64,000 nucleotides of DNA from assembly GCF_001293685.1 (NCBI RefSeq), contig NZ_BCAG01000007.1, forward strand, positions 1-64,000. Direction: 5' to 3'. A program made the translations under genes and the position numbers. The DNA comes from Desulfatitalea tepidiphila. GTDB lineage: Bacteria > Desulfobacterota > Desulfobacteria > Desulfobacterales > Desulfosarcinaceae. The notes under the pieces were generated by a model that saw only the letters and a list, made by a program, of their open reading frames with translations, did not search any database and was not told where the DNA came from. This document shows positions 26,153-35,570 of this stretch, piece by piece. Position 1 is the stretch's first letter, and the number at the start of each line of letters is the position of its first letter.

Positions 26153-28417
26153 ATGAGATCGGCGGAACGATACCGACAGCTTGCCGTCAATTATCTCGAT
26201 CTTATCCAAGCCCTCCCCTATCCCGTCGCCCTGTTCCGCGTGACCGATCGTCGGATGGTGCTGGCGAACAGCCGCTTTTGCAAGGATTTCCAAGTCCCTG
26301 AAAACTCAGGAATCACAGACGAAAATGGCGACCGCCGCAATTCGTCCTTAGAACCGGACGACCACCCCCCCCTCCGTATTCGCATGATAGACGAGGGGAC
26401 GATCCGCCTCGACACCAGTGACGGCCGGCAGGTTTGCATAGACGCCCAGGCCCATCCTTTTCGATACGACGGCGAGGCGTGCTGGCTGGTGACCTCCGTG
26501 CCGGTGCCGGCGCAGGAGATGCCTGCAACCCCAACTGCAAAGCAGGAAGAGAACTATCGCGCGCTGGTGGAGAATTTAAACGATATCGTTTACACCACCG
26601 ATGTCCATGCCGTGGTCACCTATGTCAGCCCCAATATCCAACAAGTGTCGGGATTTGAACCGCGTGAAGTGATCGGCAGAAACTTTATCGAGTTCGTGCA
26701 TCCCGACGATCTGCCGGGCCGAATGGACCAGTTTTTAAACATTCTGGCCGGCGGCCAACAGGCCACGGAATACCGGATGATCACCAAAACGGGCGACATC
26801 AAATGGGCTCGAACCAGCGCCCGTCCCATCGTGCGCAGCGGCGCCGTCGTGGGCGTTCAGGGCATCCTCGTGGATATTACGGACCGCAAGGAGATCGAAA
26901 AGGCGCTTCGGCATTCCGAAGAAAAGTACCGGATACTGGTTCAAAACTCGAAAGATGCCATCTTCGTCATCCAGGACGACTATATCAAGTTCATGAACCC
27001 CAGCGCGTCGGAGATCCTGGGATATGATTGGGAGCGCATCGCCGAGATCCCGTTCTGGGAATTCATCCACCCGGACGACCGGCCGATGATCGAACATCGT
27101 TTGGAACTGCGCCTGCGCGGCGAGGGGCTCCCCGACCGCGCCGCCTTCCGAATCTTGAACAGAGAAGGGGCGGTGAGGGACGTGGACCTGAATTCCGTGC
27201 TGATCAACTGGGAAGAAAAACCGGCGGTGCTCAATTTTCTGAGAGATGTCACCGTACAAAAGTTGATGGAGGAGCAACTGCGCAGCGCCCAGAAGATGGA
27301 AGCCATCGGCACCCTGTCCGGAGGGATCGCGCACAATTTCAACAACCTGCTCATGGGCATCCACGGCAGCGCATCCCTGTCATTGAAAGAGCTGCCCCCG
27401 TCGACAAACGCATCTCGACATCTGGAAAAAATCGTCAGCCTGGTCCAAAGCGGCGCCAAACTGACCCATCAACTGCTGGATTACGCCCGGGGCGGGAAGC
27501 CCAAAATGAGCACCGTGAATTTGAATCAACTGGTCAGGGAGGCCGCCGACACCCTCTCGGCCACCAAAAAGCACATCCAGATCCATCAGCATCTGTCTGA
27601 AGACATTCCAGCCATAAAAGCGGATCAGGGGCAAATTGAGCAGGTCTTGTTGAATCTGTTGTTGAATGCCGCCGATGCCATGCCCAACGGCGGCCATGTC
27701 CATATCCACACCTGCTGCCTCAACGGCTTTGAAATCCAGGGCAAACCCACACTGCCCAAAGACTCGACCTATGTCCGGATACGCGTGTCCGACACCGGCA
27801 CGGGCATCCCCGAAGAGATTCAAGATCGCATTTTCGAACCTTTTTTTACCACCAAGGGATTGGGGCAGGGCACCGGTTTGGGCCTCTCCACCGTGTATGG
27901 CATCGTGAAAAATCATAAAGGAGAAATCCACCTCGAATCCGAAATCGATCGTGGGGCGACGTTTTCCATATACCTGCCGGCTCAACCGCCCACTGCGGCG
28001 TGCCCTGTTTCAAAAGACCCGCCGCAACAGGTTATGGGAAGAGGGACCCTATTGCTGGTCGATGATGAGTCGTCGGTTCTTGAACCCAGTGCCGCCTTGC
28101 TGGCGCAGATGGGCTACAAGGTCTTGAAGGCGTCCGACGGGTCCACCGCCATCACCCTGTTCGAACAGCACTGGAAAACCATCGACCTGGTCGTGCTGGA
28201 TCTTGTCATGCCCAATATCAGCGGCCGGGATCTTTACTACCAGTTCAAGGAAATCGATCCACAGGTCAACGTCGTGCTCTCCAGCGGTTTCGGTCCGTCT
28301 GACCAAACAGAGGAATTGCTCAGGAACGGGTGTCTCGAACTCCTGCACAAACCCTATGATGTAGCGATGCTTTCCACGACCATGAGAGAGATTCTGGCCC
28401 GCGGCGCAACAGCATAG
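26153..28417 (+). CDS. Hybrid histidine kinase with PAS domains and C-terminal receiver
   Basis: About 754 residues, no membrane segments. An N-terminal PAS-like region (ALPYPVALFRVTDRRMVLAN) is followed by two PAS/PAC modules. HisKA has GGIAHNFNNLL (His followed by Asn, as in the HDFNNLL class), the ATPase domain has LLNAADAMPNGG, DTGTGI and GTGLGLS, and the receiver has LVLDLVMPNISG with the phospho-acceptor Asp. It is likely a soluble sensor kinase that passes phosphate internally. GGAG lies 8 bases before 26153; ATG 26087 is the upstream alternative. No response regulator gene is adjacent. Confidence 0.88.
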   Translation: MRSAERYRQLAVNYLDLIQALPYPVALFRVTDRRMVLANSRFCKDFQVPENSGITDENGDRRNSSLEPDDHPPLRIRMIDEGTIRLDTSDGRQVCIDAQAHPFRYDGEACWLVTSVPVPAQEMPATPTAKQEENYRALVENLNDIVYTTDVHAVVTYVSPNIQQVSGFEPREVIGRNFIEFVHPDDLPGRMDQFLNILAGGQQATEYRMITKTGDIKWARTSARPIVRSGAVVGVQGILVDITDRKEIEKALRHSEEKYRILVQNSKDAIFVIQDDYIKFMNPSASEILGYDWERIAEIPFWEFIHPDDRPMIEHRLELRLRGEGLPDRAAFRILNREGAVRDVDLNSVLINWEEKPAVLNFLRDVTVQKLMEEQLRSAQKMEAIGTLSGGIAHNFNNLLMGIHGSASLSLKELPPSTNASRHLEKIVSLVQSGAKLTHQLLDYARGGKPKMSTVNLNQLVREAADTLSATKKHIQIHQHLSEDIPAIKADQGQIEQVLLNLLLNAADAMPNGGHVHIHTCCLNGFEIQGKPTLPKDSTYVRIRVSDTGTGIPEEIQDRIFEPFFTTKGLGQGTGLGLSTVYGIVKNHKGEIHLESEIDRGATFSIYLPAQPPTAACPVSKDPPQQVMGRGTLLLVDDESSVLEPSAALLAQMGYKVLKASDGSTAITLFEQHWKTIDLVVLDLVMPNISGRDLYYQFKEIDPQVNVVLSSGFGPSDQTEELLRNGCLELLHKPYDVAMLSTTMREILARGATA

Positions 28418-28450
28418 AAGGCTCTTCATATTGAATGGATTCGTAAACAA

Positions 28451-29317
28451 ATGAATGTTGGATCCCATCACGTCGGCAAGCGCTTGAAGAGCTATCAAAT
28501 GACGGTTTTTCAGCGCGATACGATGAATTTCGCCGCCTGCATCGCGGACGGCAATCCGCTCTATTTTGACGATGAATGCGAGACGGGGGTCGTCGCCCAC
28601 CCCATGTACAGCGTCGCCGTGACCTGGCCCATTCTGGAAAAAATAGATGCGTATATGGAATGGGAAGCGTTCCCCCGTGAAATTCTGGCGACCCAGGTCC
28701 ATTACAGCGAGCATCTGGTCCTGCATCGATTGATGGTGCCCGGCGATCGACTGACGATCAAAGGGGATATAGCGGCCATCATCCCCCACCGATCCGGCAC
28801 GCACATGATCACGCGCCTGGCGGCTTGCGACGCCCACGGCAAGCCCGTCTTTACGGAATATATCGGCGCGTTGATGCGCGGCGTCACCTGTACCGATCCG
28901 GGCAGGGGGGCGGACGGGGTCCCGTCGACACCGGCGGCAAAGGCCGCGCCGCCCTTTTCATGGGAAGCGTCCATTCCCGTAGACCCTTTATTGCCCTATC
29001 TGTACGACGGCTGCACCCGAATCCATTTTCCGATTCATACCTCCCGACATTTTGCCCGGCAGGTCGGCCTGCCCGGTATCATTCTCCAGGGGACCGCGAC
29101 ACTGGCGCTTTGCGTAAAAGAGATCGTGAATCGGGAAGCGGCGGCCGATCCGCATCGGCTCGCATCGGTTTCATGCCGCTTCACCGGAATGGTTCTGCCG
29201 GGTGACACGATCCTCCTGCAGGCAGACCGCGACCGGAATTCCCATGTGTTCTTCCACGTGCTGAACAGCCAGGGCCGGCGTGCGATCAGCCATGGCCACA
29301 TCCAACTCCATCGATAG
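28451..29317 (+). CDS. MaoC-like double hot-dog dehydratase
   Basis: A 288-residue protein with two hot-dog halves. The first starts FQRDTMNFAACIADGNPLYF, the second has HTSRHFARQVGLPGIILQGT, typical of MaoC/R-hydratase and FAS1 dehydratase-like proteins. The second-half D/H catalytic dyad is not obvious. It may hydrate enoyl-CoA or act in a beta-oxidation-like pathway. Its TAG stop overlaps the ribosome site (TAGGAGGG) of the acyl-CoA synthetase downstream, so the two form an operon. Confidence 0.78.
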   Translation: MNVGSHHVGKRLKSYQMTVFQRDTMNFAACIADGNPLYFDDECETGVVAHPMYSVAVTWPILEKIDAYMEWEAFPREILATQVHYSEHLVLHRLMVPGDRLTIKGDIAAIIPHRSGTHMITRLAACDAHGKPVFTEYIGALMRGVTCTDPGRGADGVPSTPAAKAAPPFSWEASIPVDPLLPYLYDGCTRIHFPIHTSRHFARQVGLPGIILQGTATLALCVKEIVNREAAADPHRLASVSCRFTGMVLPGDTILLQADRDRNSHVFFHVLNSQGRRAISHGHIQLHR

Positions 29318-29326
29318 GAGGGTCCC

Positions 29327-31042
29327 GTGAACGCAATGCAGAGGCTTCCGCTGTTGAACGCCTACATCGACTACTGGTCCGAAAACCGGCCGGACCAGGC
29401 CGCCATGATCCAGCATGAGGACGGCAAAACGGTCTCGTATAAAAAATTCAGAAGCCTCATCGATTTTTTTGCGCTTCGACTGCTGGACATGGGTATCGGG
29501 AAAGGCGACCGGGTGGCCACCCAACTGGTGCTGGTACCCGAACACGTCATGTTGATGTATGCCTGTTTCAAGATCGGTGCGATGATCGCCCCGTTGGACT
29601 TGAGGTTGAAAAAGGAGGAGGTTGTCCGCGACATCAACAAAATCGCGCCAAAGGCCTTCTTTTTTCTGGGGAACACGCCGGTCACCGATTTTCGTGACAT
29701 CGGCCGAGCGGTGAAGGCCGCCTGCCCCGGCGTCGCGCATCTGGTGCAATTCACACCCGACCCGAAACCCGGCGAGATCATCGATGGGGCCATCGGCATC
29801 ACCGACATGATGAAGAAGGGGCGGCTCGTCCGGCTGAAGCTTGCCGATCTGTTCCTCAAGCGCCTGAAGAGGGCCTACGCGCAAATCGATACCCATACCC
29901 CGGCCCTGATCATTTATACCACCGGCACAACGGGCGAGCCCAAACCGGCTATGCTCTGTCACGAAAACATCATCGTTCAAAACCAGATTCTGGAGAGGGG
30001 CATCGGCCTGCCCGACACCGGCAACGGTCCGGCGTATGTCACGCTGGTGAATCTTCCCCCCAGCCATGTCGGTTGTGTGACCGAAACGATGATGACGACC
30101 TTCTTTAAAGGCGGAACGGCGGTCTTGTTGCGGATATTCGACGTGGAGGCGACCCTGGCCGCGATCCAGAAGCACAAGGTGACCCTGCTGGGGCAGATCC
30201 CCACCCAGTTCCGCATGCTCTGGAACCACCCGAACTATGCCGCCTACGATCTTTCCAGCCTGCAGTATGTGGCCTATGCCGGCGCGGCCGGCGACACGCC
30301 CTTCCTGACGAGGCTCGCCGCCATGGCGCCCCGCTTCGGAACCGGCATCGGGATGACGGAAAATGCCGGTTTTGCCACCTTCACGCCCCCGGGTATTTCG
30401 GTGGAGGAGATGGCCGGACAGGTGGGCCGGGCCTTTCCCGATCTGGCGGAAGTCACCATCCGCCGCCCCATGACCGCGGACGGTCGTGCCGGCGAGGAGA
30501 TGCCCACCGGTGAAACCGGCGAGATCTGTTACCACCCGCCGATCGTGTTCCAGGGATACTTCAACCAGCCGGAAGAGACCGCCAAGGCGATTTCCAAGGA
30601 GGGGATTCTCTACACCGGTGACCTCGGCTATTTCAAGGAGATGGGAAGCTACAAAGCATTGTACCTGTCCGGCCGGCGCAAGTTCGTGATCAAGCAGAAG
30701 GGATACAATGTCTTCCCCAACGAGGTGGAAGCGCACATCGCCGGGCTCGAAGGCGTGGACATGGTGGATGTGATCGGCGCCAAGCATGCCGTGTTCGACG
30801 AGGGGATCCTCGCCTTCGTGCGCCTGAAGGAAGGGTCGCAGCTGACGGCCGACCAGATCATGGACCATTGCAAATCCATCGCCGCCTACAAGCGCCCGCA
30901 GCATATCGAAATCTGGCCCCACGACAAGGCGTTCCCCCTGACGCGCAGCGCCAAGGTCGATAAGCTGAAGTTGGCCGAAATGGCCGATGATATCATCGGC
31001 CGCCTGAGACGCGAGGGGAAGTGGGATGAAAAATCGATATGA
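29327..31042 (+). CDS. AMP-forming acyl-CoA synthetase
   Basis: A 571-residue acid:CoA ligase. P-loop IIYTTGTTGEPKPAM, A5 region GTGIGMTENAG, A7 LYTGDLGYF and hinge LSGRRKFVIKQKGYNVFPNE are visible; the catalytic Lys is in LTRSAKVDKLKL, which differs from the usual PxTxTGKI. GTG at 29327 is the start because AGGAGGG lies 4 bases upstream. It forms a pair with the MaoC-like gene. The substrate is probably a fatty, aromatic or cyclic acid; not resolved. Confidence 0.88.
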   Translation: MNAMQRLPLLNAYIDYWSENRPDQAAMIQHEDGKTVSYKKFRSLIDFFALRLLDMGIGKGDRVATQLVLVPEHVMLMYACFKIGAMIAPLDLRLKKEEVVRDINKIAPKAFFFLGNTPVTDFRDIGRAVKAACPGVAHLVQFTPDPKPGEIIDGAIGITDMMKKGRLVRLKLADLFLKRLKRAYAQIDTHTPALIIYTTGTTGEPKPAMLCHENIIVQNQILERGIGLPDTGNGPAYVTLVNLPPSHVGCVTETMMTTFFKGGTAVLLRIFDVEATLAAIQKHKVTLLGQIPTQFRMLWNHPNYAAYDLSSLQYVAYAGAAGDTPFLTRLAAMAPRFGTGIGMTENAGFATFTPPGISVEEMAGQVGRAFPDLAEVTIRRPMTADGRAGEEMPTGETGEICYHPPIVFQGYFNQPEETAKAISKEGILYTGDLGYFKEMGSYKALYLSGRRKFVIKQKGYNVFPNEVEAHIAGLEGVDMVDVIGAKHAVFDEGILAFVRLKEGSQLTADQIMDHCKSIAAYKRPQHIEIWPHDKAFPLTRSAKVDKLKLAEMADDIIGRLRREGKWDEKSI

Positions 31043-31095
31043 AGGCGCCCCTTTTTTCCATTACCCAACGGGTCTGACCGGGCCAATTTTCACTG

Positions 31096-31124
31096 TTGAC
31101 AACCCTTCACAGAGGGTGTTACGC
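31096..31124 (+). promoter_or_regulatory. Candidate promoter region of the glucan-utilisation locus
   Basis: TTGACA at 31096 is followed by the palindrome ACCCT-TCACAG-AGGGT and a weak -10 (TTACGC) at 17 bases. The string TTGACA-(A)CCCTTCACAGA recurs at 40934. Further down, CATCGG-TC-CCGATG (31252-31265) is a perfect palindrome just before the GH5 gene and could be a repressor site. Confidence 0.35.
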
Positions 31125-31283
31125 GCCTGACCGTGACGGGGAAAAGCAGGGTTCCCCCATTCCGGGGCGGCCGGACCCCGACACACCTTCCGCCGTGTAT
31201 CGCCACCCAAAGCCGGTTGTTGTTCATCGGCAAAACCGCTTTAGGGGTTAACATCGGTCCCGATGAGACTGCGAGAGGCAGCT

Positions 31284-32405
31284 ATGCCCGATCACGTTGC
31301 CGTCATGCCAGCCACCCGCCTTCGTGGTGTCAACCTCGGCGGCTGGCTGGTGCTGGAAAAATGGATGACGCCGAGCCTGTTCCAAGGGCTCGCCGCCACG
31401 GACGAGACCACCTGGTGCGCGGAACTGGGCCGCGACGCACCGGCAAGGCTTCGCCATCACTGGGAAAACTTCATCACGCGCGACGATTTTGCCTGGCTGG
31501 CCGACGTTGGCATCAACGCGGTGCGCATCCCTTTAGGGCACTGGATCTTCGGCCCGCCGTACCCGTATCACCCCAAGTATGGCGCCGATCCCCATCCCTT
31601 TGTGGAGGGCGGCATCGACGTGCTGGACCTCGCCATGGGCTGGGCCGAGCAGTTCGGCCTTTGGGTGATCCTGGACCTCCACGCGGCCCCGGGCTGCCAG
31701 AACGGCTTCGACAACGGCGGCATCCTGAACGTCTGCGAATGGCACACCCGGGAAGACTACCTGGCCCACTCGGTCGATGTGCTCGGTCGGCTGGCCGAAC
31801 GTTATGGCGGATCATCGGCCCTTTACGGGATCCAGATGCTCAACGAGCCGCGCTGGGACGTGCCCACGCCGCTGCTCGAGGATTACTACCGGCGCGCCTA
31901 CGATGCCATCCGGGCGCACTACCCGCCGGAGCGGGGGGCGGTGGTCTTCCACGACGGCTTCCGCACCCACCGCGAATACCTGGGCTTCATGCAGCCGCCC
32001 CGGCACGAACACGTCATCTACGACGTGCACCGATACCAATGCTTCCAGCGCGAAGATCTGGATATGGACATCCACGGCCATCTCGATAAGGCGGGCAACT
32101 TGTGGCGCCGCGAGGGCGAAGAGATGCAGCGGGAATTGGGCCTGCCGGCCATCGTGGGCGAATGGAGCCTGGGGCTCAATCTCCAGGTGGTGTCGCTCTG
32201 GGCCGAAGGGCCGTACAACCACGCCCTCGAGCACCTGGACCCGTTCCAGACGGATGTGGCCTACCGCGCCTACGCCGCCGCGCAGCTGCTGGCTTTCGAG
32301 CAGTTCCACGGATGGTTCTTCTGGAGCTATCGCACCGAAACCACGCCCGAGTGGTGTTTCCGCGAGTGCGTGGAACTGGGATGGCTGCCGGCGCACTTCG
32401 ATTGA
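31284..32405 (+). CDS. GH5 family exo-beta-1,3-glucanase-like glycoside hydrolase
   Basis: A 373-residue enzyme. LRGVNLGGWLVLEKWMTPSL is the N-terminal signature of the GH5 group that includes yeast Exg1. Acid/base Glu is in MLNEPRW and the nucleophile Glu in IVGEWSLG; DVHRYQCF matches the substrate-binding His/Tyr loop. It should cleave beta-1,3-linked glucans or oligosaccharides. No signal peptide is present, so it probably acts in the cytoplasm on imported oligosaccharides. AGAGG lies upstream of 31284. It leads an operon with a sugar ABC importer, 12 bases ahead of the binding protein. Confidence 0.85.
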   Translation: MPDHVAVMPATRLRGVNLGGWLVLEKWMTPSLFQGLAATDETTWCAELGRDAPARLRHHWENFITRDDFAWLADVGINAVRIPLGHWIFGPPYPYHPKYGADPHPFVEGGIDVLDLAMGWAEQFGLWVILDLHAAPGCQNGFDNGGILNVCEWHTREDYLAHSVDVLGRLAERYGGSSALYGIQMLNEPRWDVPTPLLEDYYRRAYDAIRAHYPPERGAVVFHDGFRTHREYLGFMQPPRHEHVIYDVHRYQCFQREDLDMDIHGHLDKAGNLWRREGEEMQRELGLPAIVGEWSLGLNLQVVSLWAEGPYNHALEHLDPFQTDVAYRAYAAAQLLAFEQFHGWFFWSYRTETTPEWCFRECVELGWLPAHFD

Positions 32406-32417
32406 GCAGGGCAAACC

Positions 32418-33866
32418 ATGACATCATCAGGCCCGGCGAACCCGGGAGGGGGCATGCAGGCACAGGCGGTCGATACCGCACCGGGGCGCCTCCGGCGTTG
32501 GCTGGATGAACTGCCGGTGGGCCTGGCGCCCCTGCTCATCGCCGCCACGGGCCTGATCGCCGGTCTCTATCTGCTTGTTCATCCGGTTCCCGGCCAACGG
32601 GCCGACCTGACCATGTGGGTCTTCGGCGCCCTTCATGCCGATGCCTACCAGGCGGCGGCCGGGAGCTTCGCGGCCGATACGGACCGGACGGTGGATGTGC
32701 AGCTGATCAACTACAATGCGGTCAACCAGAAGCTCCGCTCGGCCCTCTGGGCCGCGGTGAACGTGCCCGATCTGGTCGAAATCGAGAAGAGCGCGGCCGG
32801 CGGCTTTTTCCGCGGGCCGCTGGACAAGGTCGGCTTTCTCGATCTCAAACCCTACCTGGAGCGGGACGCCATCCTCGACCGGGTGCCGGCCCATGCCCTG
32901 GCCGCCTACACCGACCGGGGGGCCGTTTTCGGCGTGCCCCACGACATCCACCCGGTCCTGCTGGCCTATCGCGCCGACATCATCGATCCCTACCTGGCCC
33001 GGCGCGGCCTGCGCATGGAAGACCTGGCCACCTGGGACGACTACTTCCGCGAACTGCGCGGCCTGCTCGTTCCCGACGAGCGCTACCTGCTGCAGATCGA
33101 ATATGGCGACGCCTGGGCCTTCCAGATCTTCCTGATGCAGCGCGGCGGCGGCATCTTCGGCCCCGACGGCCGGCTGCGCATGGACGACGACATCGCGGTG
33201 GCCACCATGACCTGGATGATTCCCCTGGTCGCCGAATCGGGTGACCGCAAGGTGGCGGAGTCGCTCGGCAACTGGGATCCCTCGTTTTACCGCGGTTTCA
33301 TCGAAGGGTACTACATCGCCGCGCTCTGTCCGGACTGGCGCTCGTCGCAGATACAGACCTTTGCCAAAGAGCTGCACGGCAAGCTGCGGGTGGCGCCCCT
33401 GCCCGCGCCCGTACCGGGCGGCCTGCGCACCAGCCAGATGGGCGGCACCATGCTCGGCATCGCCCGCGCGGCCAAAGACCCCGAGCTGGCCTGGCGGTTC
33501 GCCAAGTCGATCTATTACGGCTCGCCCGAACAGCACGGACGGCTGTTCCGCACCACCAACATCCTCACCCCGGACCGCCGGGCCTGGAGCGACCCGGCCT
33601 ATCACGAACCGCGGCCCTATTGGAGCGGCCAGGCCCTGGGCGAGCAATTCATCGCCGTGGCCGACGAGGTGCCGCCCTTTTACTCCAGCGGATTTCTGCC
33701 CTCGGCCCAGGCCAAACTCAACGAGGCCATCGTCTCCTGCTACAGCCGTTACCGCTCCCACGGGGCCGACGGCTTCGAGGCCTACGTCCGTCAACGCCTG
33801 ACGTCGGCCGCGGACTACGTGCGCCGGCAGATGGCCCGCGAGCCCGATTGGGATGCCGAGGAGTGA
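32418..33866 (+). CDS. Membrane-anchored sugar ABC transporter substrate-binding protein
   Basis: A 482-residue extracellular solute-binding protein of the MalE/UgpB class. Instead of a cleaved signal or lipobox it has a cytoplasmic N-terminal stretch of about 35 residues and one transmembrane segment (LAPLLIAATGLIAGLYLLV). The mature part has VPDLVEIEKSA and GVPHDIHPVLLAYRADIID, typical of the family. It likely captures beta-glucan oligosaccharides for the permeases that follow. It lies between the GH5 gene and the two permeases, two bases before the first. Confidence 0.85.
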   Translation: MTSSGPANPGGGMQAQAVDTAPGRLRRWLDELPVGLAPLLIAATGLIAGLYLLVHPVPGQRADLTMWVFGALHADAYQAAAGSFAADTDRTVDVQLINYNAVNQKLRSALWAAVNVPDLVEIEKSAAGGFFRGPLDKVGFLDLKPYLERDAILDRVPAHALAAYTDRGAVFGVPHDIHPVLLAYRADIIDPYLARRGLRMEDLATWDDYFRELRGLLVPDERYLLQIEYGDAWAFQIFLMQRGGGIFGPDGRLRMDDDIAVATMTWMIPLVAESGDRKVAESLGNWDPSFYRGFIEGYYIAALCPDWRSSQIQTFAKELHGKLRVAPLPAPVPGGLRTSQMGGTMLGIARAAKDPELAWRFAKSIYYGSPEQHGRLFRTTNILTPDRRAWSDPAYHEPRPYWSGQALGEQFIAVADEVPPFYSSGFLPSAQAKLNEAIVSCYSRYRSHGADGFEAYVRQRLTSAADYVRRQMAREPDWDAEE

Positions 33867-33868
33867 CC

Positions 33869-34756
33869 ATGCCGCTGCGCACCGCCCGCACCGCGCCCTA
33901 TCTCTTCCTGGCGCCCTTCGTCCTCAGCTTCCTGATCTTCGGGGCCTATCCCATCGTCCGCAGCGTGATGCTCTCTTTCTACATCACCTCGGGTCCCGAG
34001 GCCCAGCATTTCGTCGGCCTGGACAACTACCTGCATCTTCTGCAGGACCCCGATTTCTGGACCGCGGTCCGCAACACCGCCACCTTCGCCCTGGGCAGCG
34101 TCCTTCTGCAACTGCCCCTCAGCCTGGGGCTGGCCCTGCTCCTCAACCGCGCCGACATCCGCGGCCGCAATGTCTTCCGCTTCATCTTTTTTTCGCCCAA
34201 CCTGATGGGTTTGGTCTTCTCGGCCCTGCTGTTCATGCTCATTCTGGCCCCCAGGTTCGGTCTGCTCAACGCCGCCCTGCACGCCCTGTTCGGCCTGCCC
34301 TCGACCACCCGCTGGCTCTCCACGCCGGGCCTGGTCATGCCGGCGCTCATCATGGTGGCCCTGTGGCTCTACACCGGCTTCAACATGGTGTATTTCCTGG
34401 CCGCCCTGCAAGCGGTGGACGGCGAACTTTACGAGGCCGCCACCATCGACGGGGCCGGCCGCTGGGCCCAGTTCCGGCACGTGACCCTGCCCGGCATCCG
34501 GCCGGTGCTGATCTTCGTGGTGGTGCTCTCGACCATCGGATCGTTCCAACTCTTCGAACTCGCCTTTTTACTGCTTGGCAACAGCTCGGGGCCCGACCAG
34601 GCCGGCCTGACCATCGTCATGTACCTCTACCAGAACGGGTTTCTGGGCGGGGACCTCGGCTACGCGGCCGCCATCGGCTGGACCCTGGCGCTCATGGTGC
34701 TGCTCCTGGCGCTGGTGCAGCTGCGCATCACCGGTACGGGAAAGGAGGCGCGCTGA
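33869..34756 (+). CDS. Sugar ABC transporter permease, MalF/UgpA type
   Basis: A 295-residue inner-membrane permease with six transmembrane segments (first at YLFLAPFVLSFLIFGAYPIV). The EAA loop is YEAATIDGAGRWAQFRHVTL followed by PGI, the ATPase contact of importer permeases. It pairs with the MalG-type gene, one base after its stop. Substrate follows from the locus: oligosaccharide, probably beta-glucan (inference). Confidence 0.92.
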   Translation: MPLRTARTAPYLFLAPFVLSFLIFGAYPIVRSVMLSFYITSGPEAQHFVGLDNYLHLLQDPDFWTAVRNTATFALGSVLLQLPLSLGLALLLNRADIRGRNVFRFIFFSPNLMGLVFSALLFMLILAPRFGLLNAALHALFGLPSTTRWLSTPGLVMPALIMVALWLYTGFNMVYFLAALQAVDGELYEAATIDGAGRWAQFRHVTLPGIRPVLIFVVVLSTIGSFQLFELAFLLLGNSSGPDQAGLTIVMYLYQNGFLGGDLGYAAAIGWTLALMVLLLALVQLRITGTGKEAR

Positions 34757-34757
34757 G

Positions 34758-35567
34758 ATGCGGCGGATGGTGGTATACACGCTCCTGGTGCTCTTCGCCC
34801 TGCTGTGCCTGGTGCCCATCGCCTGGCTGGCGGCCTCGGCTTTCAAGGCGAACGCCGACTTCCACGTCTACCCGGTCCTGCCGCCGGTGGATCGCCTGAC
34901 CCTGGCCAACTTCACCAGCCTCTTCACCCAGATGCCGTTCCTGCGCTTCATGATGAACAGCTTTTTCGTGGCCGGCGCGACGGTCATCCTTCAGCTCTTC
35001 TTCTCTTCCCTGGGCGGATTCGCCCTGGCCAAGTACGACTTCGCCGGCAAGAAAACCGTCATGGGGGTCATGCTGGCCACCATGATGATCCCCGGCCCCG
35101 TGCTGCTGGCGCCCATGTACGAGCTGATCTACCATATGGGTCTCATCGACAGCCACCTCGGGCTGATCGTGCCGGGCATGGTCAATGTCTTCGGCATGTT
35201 CCTCTTCCGCCAATCCATGCTGTCGGTGCCCGACGAGATGCTCCAGGCCGCCCGCATCGACGGCTGCAACGAATTCCAGATCTTCTGGCACGTGGTGATG
35301 CCGGTCAGCCGGCCCATCGTGGGCGCCTTCTGCCTGATCGCCTTCATGGGCACATGGAACAGTTTTCTCTGGCCCCAGATCATCCTGCAGAGCAGCGACC
35401 GCTTCACCCTGCCCATCGGCCTCAACCAGATGATCGGCGTCTACGAGGCCGACTACGGCGCCATGATGGCCGGCACCCTGCTGGCCGTGCTGCCCGTGGT
35501 CGCGCTCTTCTTCCTGCTGCAGAAAGAATTCATCGCCGGACTCACCAAAGGCGCAGTGAAAGGGTAA
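34758..35567 (+). CDS. Sugar ABC transporter permease, MalG/UgpE type
   Basis: A 269-residue permease with six transmembrane segments. The EAA loop reads LQAARIDGCNEFQIFWHVVM followed by PVSRP. It forms the second half of the transporter channel together with the MalF-type protein. ATG lies one base after the preceding stop, and the ATPase gene follows after three bases. Length is normal for the family. Confidence 0.92.
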   Translation: MRRMVVYTLLVLFALLCLVPIAWLAASAFKANADFHVYPVLPPVDRLTLANFTSLFTQMPFLRFMMNSFFVAGATVILQLFFSSLGGFALAKYDFAGKKTVMGVMLATMMIPGPVLLAPMYELIYHMGLIDSHLGLIVPGMVNVFGMFLFRQSMLSVPDEMLQAARIDGCNEFQIFWHVVMPVSRPIVGAFCLIAFMGTWNSFLWPQIILQSSDRFTLPIGLNQMIGVYEADYGAMMAGTLLAVLPVVALFFLLQKEFIAGLTKGAVKG

Positions 35568-35570
35568 TCC